The notes beneath the pieces are model-generated. The model saw only the letters and a program-made list of their open reading frames with translations. It was not told where the DNA came from and did no database searches. From contig CP000875.1 in NCBI GenBank assembly GCA_000018565.1, positions 945,199 through 1,009,198 of the forward strand: 64,000 bases of DNA, written 5' to 3'. This DNA comes from Herpetosiphon aurantiacus DSM 785. Its GTDB lineage: Bacteria; Chloroflexota; Chloroflexia; Chloroflexales; Herpetosiphonaceae. Within the stretch, counting starts at the first letter, position 1. Every line of letters begins with the position of its first letter. Made by a program: the position numbers and the translations under genes. Positions 52,730-61,716 of this stretch are shown here, in pieces.

Positions 52730-53956
52730 ATGTTGAAACAACAAATGGCAACCGGATCAAACACGTCGGATTTGAACAACCTGATCGTTAATCAATCCTT
52801 CCAAGATATTGCGGAACGCTTCCGCTTTGGTGCACCTCCGGTCTCCCACCTGGCCAATTTTGATGCCCGTAGTGATGCTGAATTGCTGAAGGCTGCTGCT
52901 GATCATCCTAGTGCCTTGGAGCGCGAACGCGCACTCTGGGAATATGCTCATCGTAATCAAAAGGCTGCTTTAGCTGTTTTGAGCAATCACCTTAACATTG
53001 AAAGTGACCCATCAGTCCGCTGGAATTTGCTCTGGTTGATGGTTAAGGTCGGCGAAGATGCAGCCGTACCAGCGTTAACTGCTGCCTTGAGTGATCCCCA
53101 TAGCGAAGTCCGTGACTGGGCGACCTTGTTTCTCGAAGAATTAACAGGTCAAGAATATCCGATGGTCTACAACGAAGTTCAATATGAAAATGATCGCACC
53201 TTCGACCAAACCTTGCCATTGCAAATTGCAGGCTTTGCCGATGTGAATGTTCCTGGCATGGGTTGGGTACAGGCCCGGCTCTCACCTCAATGGTTTTCAT
53301 CAATCCTTGGTCGGGTATTAGCTTGTACCAATAGCTCAAGCTTTATGAGCGATCTAGTGATTGAGAAAGAACTGTTGAACTACCATGAAGATGGCAGCAA
53401 CCACTACGAAACCTTTATGTTCCGTGGCGCTTCCTACCCTATCACCGATACCGTAACCCAGCACATCTATGAATCGAACACGATGCGCCCATTCTATCAA
53501 TCGGGCAAAGTTAAAGTTGGGGCACCGATTGTTACTCCTGTATCGTTGGCTCGTGCTGCTGGTACCGAGCGCCTACGCCCTGGCAAACTCAAAGAAATGA
53601 ACATGCATGCCTCAGATGGAGTCGAGGGCGCACGTGGCGAACGCTTGCGCGAAGTTGGGATTGTGCGCAGTGTGCGTGGTCGTTTCTGGGGCTGGGCCCA
53701 CACTGATCTTAATCGCTACCTTGAAACGGGGATTATTGCCCCTGGTAGCGTGCAGTTGGTAAGCACCGCTGATCCCGTCGTTGGCAAGATGGCTAACACC
53801 GTGATCTACGGAACTTTCCGTGGTAAGCTCGGCGATCTAACTGGCGATGGCAAACTCAATGTGAATTTGATTCCTTGTCATGGCACCATCAATGGCGAAC
53901 TTGACCTGAACTGTGATGGCATTGCTGACGAAGATCCTCGGATTCCTCGCGCATAA
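52730..53956 (+). CDS. HEAT-repeat protein with dockerin-like calcium loops
   Basis: 408 aa from the ATG at 52730, seven bases after GGAG. Residues about 65-145 form two HEAT repeats (RWNLLWLMVKVGEDAAVPAL, SEVRDWATLFLEEL). The middle (about 150-350) is unrecognised, with YNEVQYENDRTFDQTLPL and WGWAHTDLNRYLETG. The C-terminus has DLTGDGKLNVN and DLNCDGIADED, two dockerin/EF-hand-type calcium loops, separated by HGTING. No signal peptide is seen. UnbV also relies on such loops, so calcium may be common to the locus. Function unknown. Confidence 0.65.
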   Translation: MLKQQMATGSNTSDLNNLIVNQSFQDIAERFRFGAPPVSHLANFDARSDAELLKAAADHPSALERERALWEYAHRNQKAALAVLSNHLNIESDPSVRWNLLWLMVKVGEDAAVPALTAALSDPHSEVRDWATLFLEELTGQEYPMVYNEVQYENDRTFDQTLPLQIAGFADVNVPGMGWVQARLSPQWFSSILGRVLACTNSSSFMSDLVIEKELLNYHEDGSNHYETFMFRGASYPITDTVTQHIYESNTMRPFYQSGKVKVGAPIVTPVSLARAAGTERLRPGKLKEMNMHASDGVEGARGERLREVGIVRSVRGRFWGWAHTDLNRYLETGIIAPGSVQLVSTADPVVGKMANTVIYGTFRGKLGDLTGDGKLNVNLIPCHGTINGELDLNCDGIADEDPRIPRA

Positions 53957-53980
53957 GGCAGTCACACAGTTTCTGCCGAA

Positions 53981-54016
53981 ATGTGGTTGGGGGCTGTAAT
54001 ATGCCTCCAACCACAT
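53981..54016 (+). promoter_or_regulatory. Stem-loop before the MFS gene
   Basis: ATGTGGTTGGGGGC pairs with GCCTCCAACCACAT (14 bp with one G-U). It lies between the HEAT gene and the MFS ribosome-binding site, with no T run. Confidence 0.5.
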
Positions 54017-54052
54017 CTGCTTGTTGATGGTATGTGTACAAGTGAGGAGCAT

Positions 54053-55258
54053 ATGAGTCAATCAATCGTCCATGAAGCCAGCCCCGCAACCAAACAGGCT
54101 TGGAAGCCAACTCTGCTGATCGCGTTGTTGGCTGGGCAGTTCATTGCATTTGGTCTGGTATTAGGTGTGCAGGGTGTGATCTTAGCCGAAGTTATGCTTG
54201 CACTAGCCTTGACCGAAGGTATTTTTGGGACTGTCCAGCTTGCCCTGCCAGTCGTAGGGTTTCTGGTATTGATGTTTAACAGTCAGCTCTATCTACGACT
54301 TGGGAATAAATGGCAATCCATTTTGAGTTTATTGCTTTTAGTCAGTGCCATGCTTGTGTTGGCGACAATTGCCAATCTTTGGGGTTTAATCCTTGGCCTG
54401 ATTCTTTCAGGAGCCGGATTTGCTATGCTCGATGCGGCGACCAATAGTGCCAGTATGGATTTTGAGCAGGCTAGTGGTCGGCATATTTTGAATGTTATGC
54501 ATGGCTTATCAAGTGGCGGAGTGATGGTAGGGGCGTTTATCACCGGATTTGCCCTCGAATCTGGTTGGTCGTATCAAGCAGTTGCCATAGCTTCGGCAGC
54601 GATTTGTTGTTCCCCGATTATCCTTGCGACATTTCCCGCCCGCTACCCAACTGCCAGCCAAGCCCAAACTGAATCAGCTGATTCAGCAGACGGGAGCTTC
54701 CACAAAAAGCCTTTATTTATTGCCCTCGCAAGTATTTGTTTTTTAGGCAGCGCCTCGGAAGCCATCGCTGTCGTTTGGACAGTCATTTATTTACTTGGGT
54801 TAGAAGCCTCAATTGCGCTGAGCGGAACCGTTTTTGCCCTGTTTAATGGAGCAATGCTGCTTGGTCGTTTTATTAATGCACCAATTGTTGCTCGCTTGGG
54901 GAGTCGGGTTTCCTTGCTGATTTCTGGAATCGGGATGCTGATTGCGGCGGCGCTCTTGCTGCTCTTTAATACGATTCCTGTATCGATTGTGGCTTTTATT
55001 ATTTTGGGCTTGGCAGTAGCTGGTATTCAACCAACGGCGCTCAGTGCTGCGGCTCCGTTATCACCCAATAATAGTGGAGCTGTCGCTGCGCCAATTATGA
55101 TGTCGGCCTATGGGGCACTGCTGATCGCTCCTTTGATCTATGGTTGGATTGCCGAATTTACGGCCTTACGCCCTGCAATGCTGCTCGTTGGCTTGTTTGG
55201 CTTGATTACCTGCTGGCTCACCATCAGCATTGTTGGTCGCCATACAGCTAGCACGTAG
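54053..55258 (+). CDS. Major facilitator superfamily transporter
   Basis: 401 aa from the ATG at 54053 with GAGGAG before it; the frame from 53981 runs through the stem-loop and is rejected. Twelve hydrophobic segments in two halves, with a cytoplasmic loop near 205-225 rich in Ser, Ala and Asp. The loop between helices 2 and 3 (RLGNKWQS) and its counterpart (ARLGSRVS) match MFS positions. Fucose-permease/YfkF-like efflux families are close in feel. Within the locus it is the candidate exporter or self-protection pump for a small molecule. Confidence 0.85.
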   Translation: MSQSIVHEASPATKQAWKPTLLIALLAGQFIAFGLVLGVQGVILAEVMLALALTEGIFGTVQLALPVVGFLVLMFNSQLYLRLGNKWQSILSLLLLVSAMLVLATIANLWGLILGLILSGAGFAMLDAATNSASMDFEQASGRHILNVMHGLSSGGVMVGAFITGFALESGWSYQAVAIASAAICCSPIILATFPARYPTASQAQTESADSADGSFHKKPLFIALASICFLGSASEAIAVVWTVIYLLGLEASIALSGTVFALFNGAMLLGRFINAPIVARLGSRVSLLISGIGMLIAAALLLLFNTIPVSIVAFIILGLAVAGIQPTALSAAAPLSPNNSGAVAAPIMMSAYGALLIAPLIYGWIAEFTALRPAMLLVGLFGLITCWLTISIVGRHTAST

Positions 55259-55302
55259 GATTGAGCGTCGTTTGCAGCCTTTGATTTGTGTGCGGTGGTA
55301 CT

Positions 55303-57633
55303 ATGGCGAATACGTTTGAACGGCTTAACCCCAACATTCAGCATATTATGTTGTTGGCCCAAGAAGAAGCTCGGAGCCTTAACCATAGTTTTTTAGGCCC
55401 AGAGCATTTACTATTGGGGCTATTGCGGCAAAAAGAGGGTCTTGCGGTGCAGATATTGCACGAATTAGGGGTTTTCTACCCCCAAACTCGGCAGATTATT
55501 CAGACCATGATTACCCCGCATGCCCGTGATGAACAAACCTTACTTCCTGCCTACCTCCCGCTGGCCCCTCATACAAAAACCCTTTTGGATACTGCGGCAC
55601 GGGAAGCTGATCAACTTAATCAACAGCAGATTGGGCCTGAACAGCTTCTTTTAGCTTTAGCCCGCGAGGCTAAGGGCTTTGTTCCCTATATTTTGGCACG
55701 TTTAGGCCTGCATGGCAGCATTGTCTGCGATAGCTTGCACGCAGCCTTGCAGGCCAAAGCCACCGAGGTAGCTCCTGCGCATGCCGCCGATACTTCACTC
55801 CTAGCAAAATTAGGAATTAATCTGACGGAAGAAGCTCGCAATGGCCGACTAGACCCGGTGATTGGACGCAGCGCCGAGATTGAACGGACTATCCAAATTT
55901 TACGGCGACGCACCAAAAATAACGTTGTCTTAATTGGTGAGCCAGGGGTTGGTAAGACGGCAATTGTTGAAGGTTTAGCGCAGCAATTGGCTCATGGCGC
56001 AATCCCATCGTTTCAAAAAACCTCGGTTTGGTCGCTTGATGTTGGCTCACTTTTGGCGGGCGCGATTTATCGTGGGCAATTTGAGGAGCGCCTTAAAAGC
56101 GTCATCGACCAAATTAGCGACCACGATGCGATTCTTTTCATTGATGAATTACATATGATCGTCGGGGCTGGCGCAAGCGAAAATACCGTTGATGCAGCGA
56201 ATATGTTAAAGCCAGCTTTAGCTCGTGGCAAACTGCGGGTCATTGGTGCAACAACCTTTGATGAATATAGCCAGCATATCGAGAAAGATAGTGCTCTCAA
56301 ACGGCGATTTCAGCCAATTGTCGTGCAGGAGCCAGGGATCGAGGAAACGGTAACAATTTTACAGGGTATTCGTCCGAAATACGAAGCCCATCATGAGCTT
56401 AGCTTGAGCGACGAGGCTTTGTATACTGCGGCACGACTGGCTGCCCAATATATTCCTGATCTCTATTTGCCTGGCAAGGCGATTGATCTTCTGGATGAAG
56501 CGGCGAGTCGAGTTTGGTATTATCGGCAACGCCAACTGGTAGCCCACGATGCGGCTTCCAGTGCTGAAGCGCCTACCACTGTTGTTTGTGGGCGTGATGT
56601 GGCGCAAGTGCTTGCCATCCAAACAGGGATACCCTTAGCTCAACTTTTTTCCGATGGTCTCAACCGTATCGAAGATATTGAGCAGATTCTGAGTCAGCGG
56701 GTTATTGGTCAAGCCCAGGCAATTCGGGGGGTAACCAAAGCCATCCAACGCGCTTTTGCCGGACTTAAAACGAAGCAAGATCTGATCGGGGCTTTATTGT
56801 TCTTAGGGCCGTCAGGGGTCGGCAAAACCGAGTTGAGCAAAGTCTTGGCGGAATATCTGCTTGGCAGTAACAAGGCACTTATCCGAATGGATATGAGCGA
56901 ATATGCTGAGGCCCATAGTGTCAGCCGCTTGATTGGTGCTCCGCCTGGCTATATTGGCTACGATCAGGGCGGTCAATTATCCGAATCCGTTCGTCGCCGT
57001 CCGTATAGCGTTGTCTTGCTTGATAATATTGATTATGCCCATCCTGATGTGATCAATATATTCATTCAAATCCTCGAAGAAGGCTCTATAACTGATGCGC
57101 GTGGGCGTTATGTTGATTTTCGAAATGTGTTGTTGTTGTGCACCGCAAACGTGGGTACTGAACTCTTTAAGCGCCAAACGGGGCTTGGTTTTAGAGCTGA
57201 GCTCCCTGAAATTGACCAAGTAGCCCGCTATGAGCACTTGAAACAACAAGCACTTGACAAAATCAAAACCTCGCTGAGCCTCGATTTTCTCCATCGACTG
57301 AATGATGTGATTCTTTTTCAACCGCTCCAAGCTGAACACCTTGAAGTATTGGCGGGACTCTTCTTACAAGATGTTCGCCAGATGGTGCTAGCCCATGAAA
57401 TTCGGCTCGACCTAACCTCAAATGCGCATACCTATTTGACGGATCATGGCTACGATCTTGAGCGTGGGGTTCGACGCTTACGCCACCTCATCCAAACCCA
57501 TATCGTTGATCCAATTAGCAATGGATTGCTCCATGGTAAATATCGGGCGGGTGATGAACTACTGATCGACTGTGATTTGAGTGGCAACTTTACCCTGTTG
57601 GTTGCTCAGCGCACAACGTCGGTTGTCGCATAA
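55303..57633 (+). CDS. ClpC-like AAA+ ATPase lacking the M domain
   Basis: 776 aa from the ATG at 55303. A Clp N-domain with two repeats (10-150) starts it. AAA1: Walker A GEPGVGKT (212-219), Walker B ILFIDELH with Glu intact, pore loop IYRGQFEER. The coiled M domain with UVR motif, about 70 residues in ClpC, is replaced by a short linker around 405-435. AAA2: Walker A GPSGVGKT (502-509), but Walker B reads VVLLDNID, with Asn575 in place of the catalytic Glu; sensor region CTANVG. A ClpP-docking tripeptide LGF (628-630) is present. It may unfold a specific protein of the locus without the usual MecA-type control. Confidence 0.88.
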   Translation: MANTFERLNPNIQHIMLLAQEEARSLNHSFLGPEHLLLGLLRQKEGLAVQILHELGVFYPQTRQIIQTMITPHARDEQTLLPAYLPLAPHTKTLLDTAAREADQLNQQQIGPEQLLLALAREAKGFVPYILARLGLHGSIVCDSLHAALQAKATEVAPAHAADTSLLAKLGINLTEEARNGRLDPVIGRSAEIERTIQILRRRTKNNVVLIGEPGVGKTAIVEGLAQQLAHGAIPSFQKTSVWSLDVGSLLAGAIYRGQFEERLKSVIDQISDHDAILFIDELHMIVGAGASENTVDAANMLKPALARGKLRVIGATTFDEYSQHIEKDSALKRRFQPIVVQEPGIEETVTILQGIRPKYEAHHELSLSDEALYTAARLAAQYIPDLYLPGKAIDLLDEAASRVWYYRQRQLVAHDAASSAEAPTTVVCGRDVAQVLAIQTGIPLAQLFSDGLNRIEDIEQILSQRVIGQAQAIRGVTKAIQRAFAGLKTKQDLIGALLFLGPSGVGKTELSKVLAEYLLGSNKALIRMDMSEYAEAHSVSRLIGAPPGYIGYDQGGQLSESVRRRPYSVVLLDNIDYAHPDVINIFIQILEEGSITDARGRYVDFRNVLLLCTANVGTELFKRQTGLGFRAELPEIDQVARYEHLKQQALDKIKTSLSLDFLHRLNDVILFQPLQAEHLEVLAGLFLQDVRQMVLAHEIRLDLTSNAHTYLTDHGYDLERGVRRLRHLIQTHIVDPISNGLLHGKYRAGDELLIDCDLSGNFTLLVAQRTTSVVA

Positions 57634-57643
57634 AGGAAAAGCT

Positions 57644-58594
57644 ATGACAGAAACACCATATTCAACCCACGTAGCAGGTTCGGCTAGTGGCAGCACTGAT
57701 ACAACGCAGCGCCAAGCATGGATTATTGTGCTAATCGCAGCCTTGGTTGGCCTCGGGCTAGCGATTGTCTGGAGCTTCGAGGTGGCTGACCATGTACTTG
57801 GGGCAAATATTGCCAATACCATCGTTGGAGCCGATGCAAAAGAACTCGTCTTGGATTCTAGCTCGTTACTATCGGGGGTAATCTTTTCGATTGCTGCAGG
57901 TCTGGCTGCAACCTTCACCGCTTGTAACTGTGTCGTATTTAGCTGCATTGCACCATTAACCGCTGGTAAAAGCACTATGAGTCTTTGGAGAACTCTAGGC
58001 TGGATGACTTTGGGTATTCTGCTGATCACCGGAAGCTATGGCATCATCGGGACACTCCTTGGCGAAAAACTGCCAATCCTTAATAACGCTACCTTGCCAA
58101 TTGGTAAAGGTTACCCGATTCGTTTAGCGCAATCAAGCTTTATTTTTGTCGGTTTAGGGGTCATTTTTGTTTGGTGGGGTTTGCACACTTTGCAGATTCT
58201 GCCAAACCCGCTGGCTAAGCTATTTGCCCGCAATCCATGGTTTAAGCCCTTTGGTTTAGGTCTCCTCATCGGCTGTTTTACGATAGGCCGACCCTTTGGA
58301 TTGTTTCGCAAAGCCTTCAGCAATGCGATTGTCGCTGGCGATCCATTCTTTGGTGGCTTGGCAATAGCGTTACAAGGGTTAAGTAATATTTTAATTATGG
58401 TGCTGGTTTTGTTGGGGCTTATCTATGCGACAGGTGGTCGTTTTGAGCGCTGGCTCAGTGCCAACCCAAGCCGAATTACCCGTTTTACTGCCATCTCAGT
58501 GATTGTCGGTGGCATATTTTTTATTGCCTACTGGGGATTGCGGGTTCCAAGCTACTATGAAATTGGATGGTTTCCGCATATGAGCTATCGTTAG
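57644..58594 (+). CDS. CcdA/DsbD-like polytopic membrane protein
   Basis: 316 aa from the ATG at 57644, 10 bp after the Clp stop, with AAAGG upstream. Seven to eight helices. FTACNCVVFSCIAPL in the second helix has three cysteines and a Cys-x-x-Pro; GLLIGCFTIGRPFG in a later helix has a Cys followed by Pro. This resembles the paired TM1/TM4 cysteines of CcdA/DsbD electron carriers, though spacing is not canonical. It could pass reducing power across the membrane to thiols, matching the dioxygenase-like and UnbU redox themes. Last gene of the locus. Confidence 0.65.
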   Translation: MTETPYSTHVAGSASGSTDTTQRQAWIIVLIAALVGLGLAIVWSFEVADHVLGANIANTIVGADAKELVLDSSSLLSGVIFSIAAGLAATFTACNCVVFSCIAPLTAGKSTMSLWRTLGWMTLGILLITGSYGIIGTLLGEKLPILNNATLPIGKGYPIRLAQSSFIFVGLGVIFVWWGLHTLQILPNPLAKLFARNPWFKPFGLGLLIGCFTIGRPFGLFRKAFSNAIVAGDPFFGGLAIALQGLSNILIMVLVLLGLIYATGGRFERWLSANPSRITRFTAISVIVGGIFFIAYWGLRVPSYYEIGWFPHMSYR

Positions 58595-58603
58595 CGAGCG
58601 TTG

Positions 58604-59230
58604 TTAACGAATTAATCGAAGCTTTACCGCAGAATTGATTGTTTCTAGCGAATTTAAACTACTTTCAAGCAATGGAAAATATTCTGCTGGAATTGTTGCT
58701 AGATTAATCCGAAATGCCCACTGATGATGTTCTTGAATAAATTCCAAGGGAACCCAGATAGCTGCTGGTGCGAACATCAATAGGCATTGATTACTTTCAC
58801 GTCGTACTTTCGTAAATACTCGAGCACGGCTGTATGCTTGGTTATGAGTTAGGCGTTGAACTGCCATATGAACAGTAGCTCGCGAGATATTGACGGTATA
58901 GGAACTTAAGAATTTTGTAACTTGGGTATAGCTAAGCCCTAGCAGGAAAAGCACTCCGCTGAGGTGATACAACCCACGACTTAATGTGGCCCCTCGCACC
59001 ATTGTCAGCGGGGTTGTGCGAAAGGTTGAACCACAAAGCGTACATTTGTAGCGATATAAGGTTAGGGTTGCAGCAATCTGTCCAGTTGGATTGCGCACAT
59101 CGTACACTGTTTTTTGGATCTTCTGATGACGGCGAAATGAATTCGACGGACATCCGACTGATGGGCATACCTTCGGTACAAGGTTTGCATATGAAGTGAC
59201 TAATGAGCCTTGAATAAACAAACATCGCAT
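58604..59230 (-). CDS. Zinc-ribbon, helix-turn-helix protein, possible transposase remnant
   Basis: 208 aa. An N-terminal zinc ribbon (CPSVGCP and CTLCGSTF) is followed by basic residues and an HTH-like region (FLLGLSYTQVTKFLSSYTVN, then ISRATVHMAVQ). The order recalls the N-terminal part of zinc-ribbon transposases, but no DDE catalytic core follows and no inverted repeats are seen. It converges on the CcdA-like gene with a 9-bp gap. The adjacent 59231-59600 is AT-rich, consistent with horizontal transfer or a relic of an element. Confidence 0.55.
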   Translation of the reverse strand: MRCLFIQGSLVTSYANLVPKVCPSVGCPSNSFRRHQKIQKTVYDVRNPTGQIAATLTLYRYKCTLCGSTFRTTPLTMVRGATLSRGLYHLSGVLFLLGLSYTQVTKFLSSYTVNISRATVHMAVQRLTHNQAYSRARVFTKVRRESNQCLLMFAPAAIWVPLEFIQEHHQWAFRINLATIPAEYFPLLESSLNSLETINSAVKLRLIR

Positions 59231-59601
59231 AAGCAGTATTCGTCACACAGTCTATAGAATTCTTCTGTAGAGGCAGAATTTCTTGGCTTATTATTACAAT
59301 AGTATACTTTTTTTATTTTATTAAATAAAGTACTTAAATTAAGAATTTGATAAGTATTTTAGTTGTAATATAATGTCTTTCACTCTAATGTGTGAGGGTT
59401 TTTTGTTATGAATATTGATATTATTTTTATAATTAATATTATTGATAGATAAAAATAAAAGAAGGATTTTATTATACTCAGAAGTGTGTGGTATTCAAAT
59501 ATGAGGTCAAAGACGACTCAAATAAGGATTATGCTGGCTGGCATTGCTGTGAATACTGAAGGATCGCAACCATCCGTAGGATAGGATACTAAACGCATAC
59601 C
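59231..59601. other. AT-rich intergenic stretch
   Basis: Low GC between about 59260 and 59480 compared with everything around it, with runs of A/T and no coding frame. It marks the right-hand border of the second locus. Confidence 0.6.
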
Positions 59602-59653
59602 ACTATCTATACAGATCAAAAAAGCCCGCTGACGTTAATCGTGTCAGCGGGCT
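59602..59653 (-). terminator. gpmI terminator, one copy of a 52-bp direct repeat
   Basis: On the minus strand GCCCGCTGAC pairs with GTCAGCGGGC and a T run follows (A run at 59618-59623). It ends gpmI. A decayed copy is at 44498-44549. Confidence 0.88.
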
Positions 59654-59670
59654 AAATCAGTGGCTTATTC

Positions 59671-61299
59671 TTATTTGGTTTCGATCAAGCTGGTTCCGGT
59701 CATGGCGGCGGCCTTTTGCAAGCCCAGCAAATCAAGGATGGTTGGGGCCAGATCGGCCAAACGGCCACCAGCCCGCAGGCTGATCTGTTCGCGGGTTAGG
59801 CCTGTAGCTGGGTCGGCGACCAAAATACATGGCACAAGATTGGTGGTGTGGGCCGTGTGGGGGCCGCCTGTTTGCGGATCAATCATCTGCTCAGCATTGC
59901 CATGGTCGGCGATCAAGATGGCTGCACCACCTTGGGCAACCACTGCTGGCACAACTTGGCCCAAGCAACGATCAACAGTTTCGCAGGCTTTTACCACCGC
60001 CGGAATCACCCCAGTATGGCCGACCATATCAGGGTTGGCAAAGTTGACCACCAAGAAATCGTAGATTTGGCTGTTGACCGCATCGAGCAATTTGGCAGCT
60101 ACTTCTTCTGCGCTCATTTCGGGCTGAAGATCGTAGGTGGCGACTTTGGGCGAGGCCGCCATCACCCGATCCTCGCCAGCAAAAGGTTCCTCGCGCCGCC
60201 CATTCAAGAAGAACGTGACATGCGGGTATTTTTCGGTTTCGGCGCTGTGATATTGGCGCTTGCCAGCATCGGCGATCACTTTGGCTAATGGCTCAGTGAT
60301 GTAATGCGGCGGATAGGCAATCGCATACGGGAAGGTCGCATCATACTGTGTCATCGTGACATAATGCAGATTTGATACTTGCTCAGGCCGTTGCCAAATG
60401 GTGGTCGGCAATTGCAAGCCTTGTTCGGCTTGATTGGCATACCATTCTTGGATCATGGTGTTGAGATCGGACTGCATCAAGGCACGGGTAATTTGGCGTA
60501 CCCGATCGGCGCGGAAATTGAAACAAATCACTACATCGCCAGTGCTGATCCGGGGTAAGGCCACGCCTGCGCTATCGGTGATGACCGTTGCTTCGATAAA
60601 TTCATCGCCGCGAGCATCGCGCAAATACGCTTGCTCGATCGCGCTGATTGGATCGCTGGCAGTGTGGCCAACGCCTTCGACCATGGCAGCATAGGCAGCG
60701 CCGACGCGCTCCCAGCGCTTATCGCGATCCATGGCATAATAGCGGCCAATCACGCTTGCCACTTGGCCTACGCCGATTTGGCTGATCGTTTGTTGCAACT
60801 CTCGCATATACCCAAGGCCACTTTGCGGCAAGGTATCGCGGCCATCCATAAAAGCATGAATGTAGGTGTGATTGACCCCTTGCTGAGCCATCAATTGCAA
60901 CAAGCCTGCGAGGTGAATATCATAGGCATGCACGCCGCCACGGCCAATCAGACCGATCAAGTGCATATTTGTGCCACGTTCTTTGACGATTTGGACAGCT
61001 TCGAGAAACGCTGGATTCTCAAAAAACTCACCAGATTTGATCGATTCACTGATGCGGGTGGAATCTTGATAGACTACCAAGCCAGCGCCGATATTCAAGT
61101 GGCCGACTTCACTGTTGCCAATTTGACCTTCGGGCAAGCCAACATCAAGGCCAGAGGCATGCAGTTGGGTGGTTGGGCAGGTTGCCATCCAATGATTAAC
61201 ATTGGGAGTGTTGGCTAAACTAACGCCGTTGCCCGGGCCAGCCGGAGCCAAACCCCAACCATCCATTATGGCTAACAACACAGGACGCGGTGTTGTCAT
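59671..61299 (-). CDS. gpmI: 2,3-bisphosphoglycerate-independent phosphoglycerate mutase
   Basis: 542 aa with AAGGAGTAATC before the ATG. Glycolytic enzyme that isomerises 3- and 2-phosphoglycerate through a phosphoserine. LLAIMDGWGLAP gives the first metal Asp, GNSEVGHLNIGAG the catalytic Ser, HAFMDGRDTLP and IGRYYAMDRDKRWERV the substrate contacts, and ADHGNAEQM and NFANPDMVGHTG the second metal site. Length is slightly above the usual 510-515 aa. A strong terminator follows. Confidence 0.96.
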   Translation of the reverse strand: MTTPRPVLLAIMDGWGLAPAGPGNGVSLANTPNVNHWMATCPTTQLHASGLDVGLPEGQIGNSEVGHLNIGAGLVVYQDSTRISESIKSGEFFENPAFLEAVQIVKERGTNMHLIGLIGRGGVHAYDIHLAGLLQLMAQQGVNHTYIHAFMDGRDTLPQSGLGYMRELQQTISQIGVGQVASVIGRYYAMDRDKRWERVGAAYAAMVEGVGHTASDPISAIEQAYLRDARGDEFIEATVITDSAGVALPRISTGDVVICFNFRADRVRQITRALMQSDLNTMIQEWYANQAEQGLQLPTTIWQRPEQVSNLHYVTMTQYDATFPYAIAYPPHYITEPLAKVIADAGKRQYHSAETEKYPHVTFFLNGRREEPFAGEDRVMAASPKVATYDLQPEMSAEEVAAKLLDAVNSQIYDFLVVNFANPDMVGHTGVIPAVVKACETVDRCLGQVVPAVVAQGGAAILIADHGNAEQMIDPQTGGPHTAHTTNLVPCILVADPATGLTREQISLRAGGRLADLAPTILDLLGLQKAAAMTGTSLIETK

Positions 61300-61682
61300 G
61301 ATTACTCCTTGTAAACGTTAACATGTTGGCTCTATTTAACGAGAAAAGTGCCAAAAGTGCAAGTAGCAAAGGCTTCACCTACAATGAGCATAATAGGGAC
61401 GAGGTTGTAAGAGTCAACAGTCAGGGGCTAGGGTTCAGTTGGCGCGGAACCACGAAGAACGCGAAGAGCACGAAGGCCATCCAACATAATTCACAGATTT
61501 TTAGGTTCATCAAACAACCATTGCCAACCACTTCATGCCATTTAGGGGGTGCAGGGGGATGAAAACCCCTTGCGTTTCCCTCCGGCGGAGGGACGGAAGG
61601 GTGGCGAAACAGAATTTCTAATGAATTGAATTTAGCACACCAATTGGAATATTGCTCTATGGCCTGATTCTACAACGCATGA
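61300..61682. other. Intergenic region with repeats, no gene
   Basis: It contains an ACGAAG-type repeat at 61449-61476 (ACGAAGAACGCGAAGAGCAC) and a GC hairpin CCCTCCGGCGGAGGG near 61578-61592. The 79-codon frame at 61323-61562 runs through the repeat and is not accepted. Confidence 0.55.
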
Positions 61683-61688
61683 TATGAT
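61683..61688 (+). promoter_or_regulatory. -10 element before the GAF protein gene
   Basis: TATGAT, 28 bases before the ATG at 61717. No clear -35. Confidence 0.4.
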
Positions 61689-61716
61689 CGGGATACGCTT
61701 AGTGTGAGAATTAGAT

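Noticed and set aside
53981-54052. 24-residue extension of the MFS protein
   Set aside because: It translates the stem-loop; GAGGAG precedes the ATG at 54053 directly.
59231-59601. Replication origin or plasmid segment
   Set aside because: AT-rich, but no iterons, DnaA-box cluster or replication gene seen.
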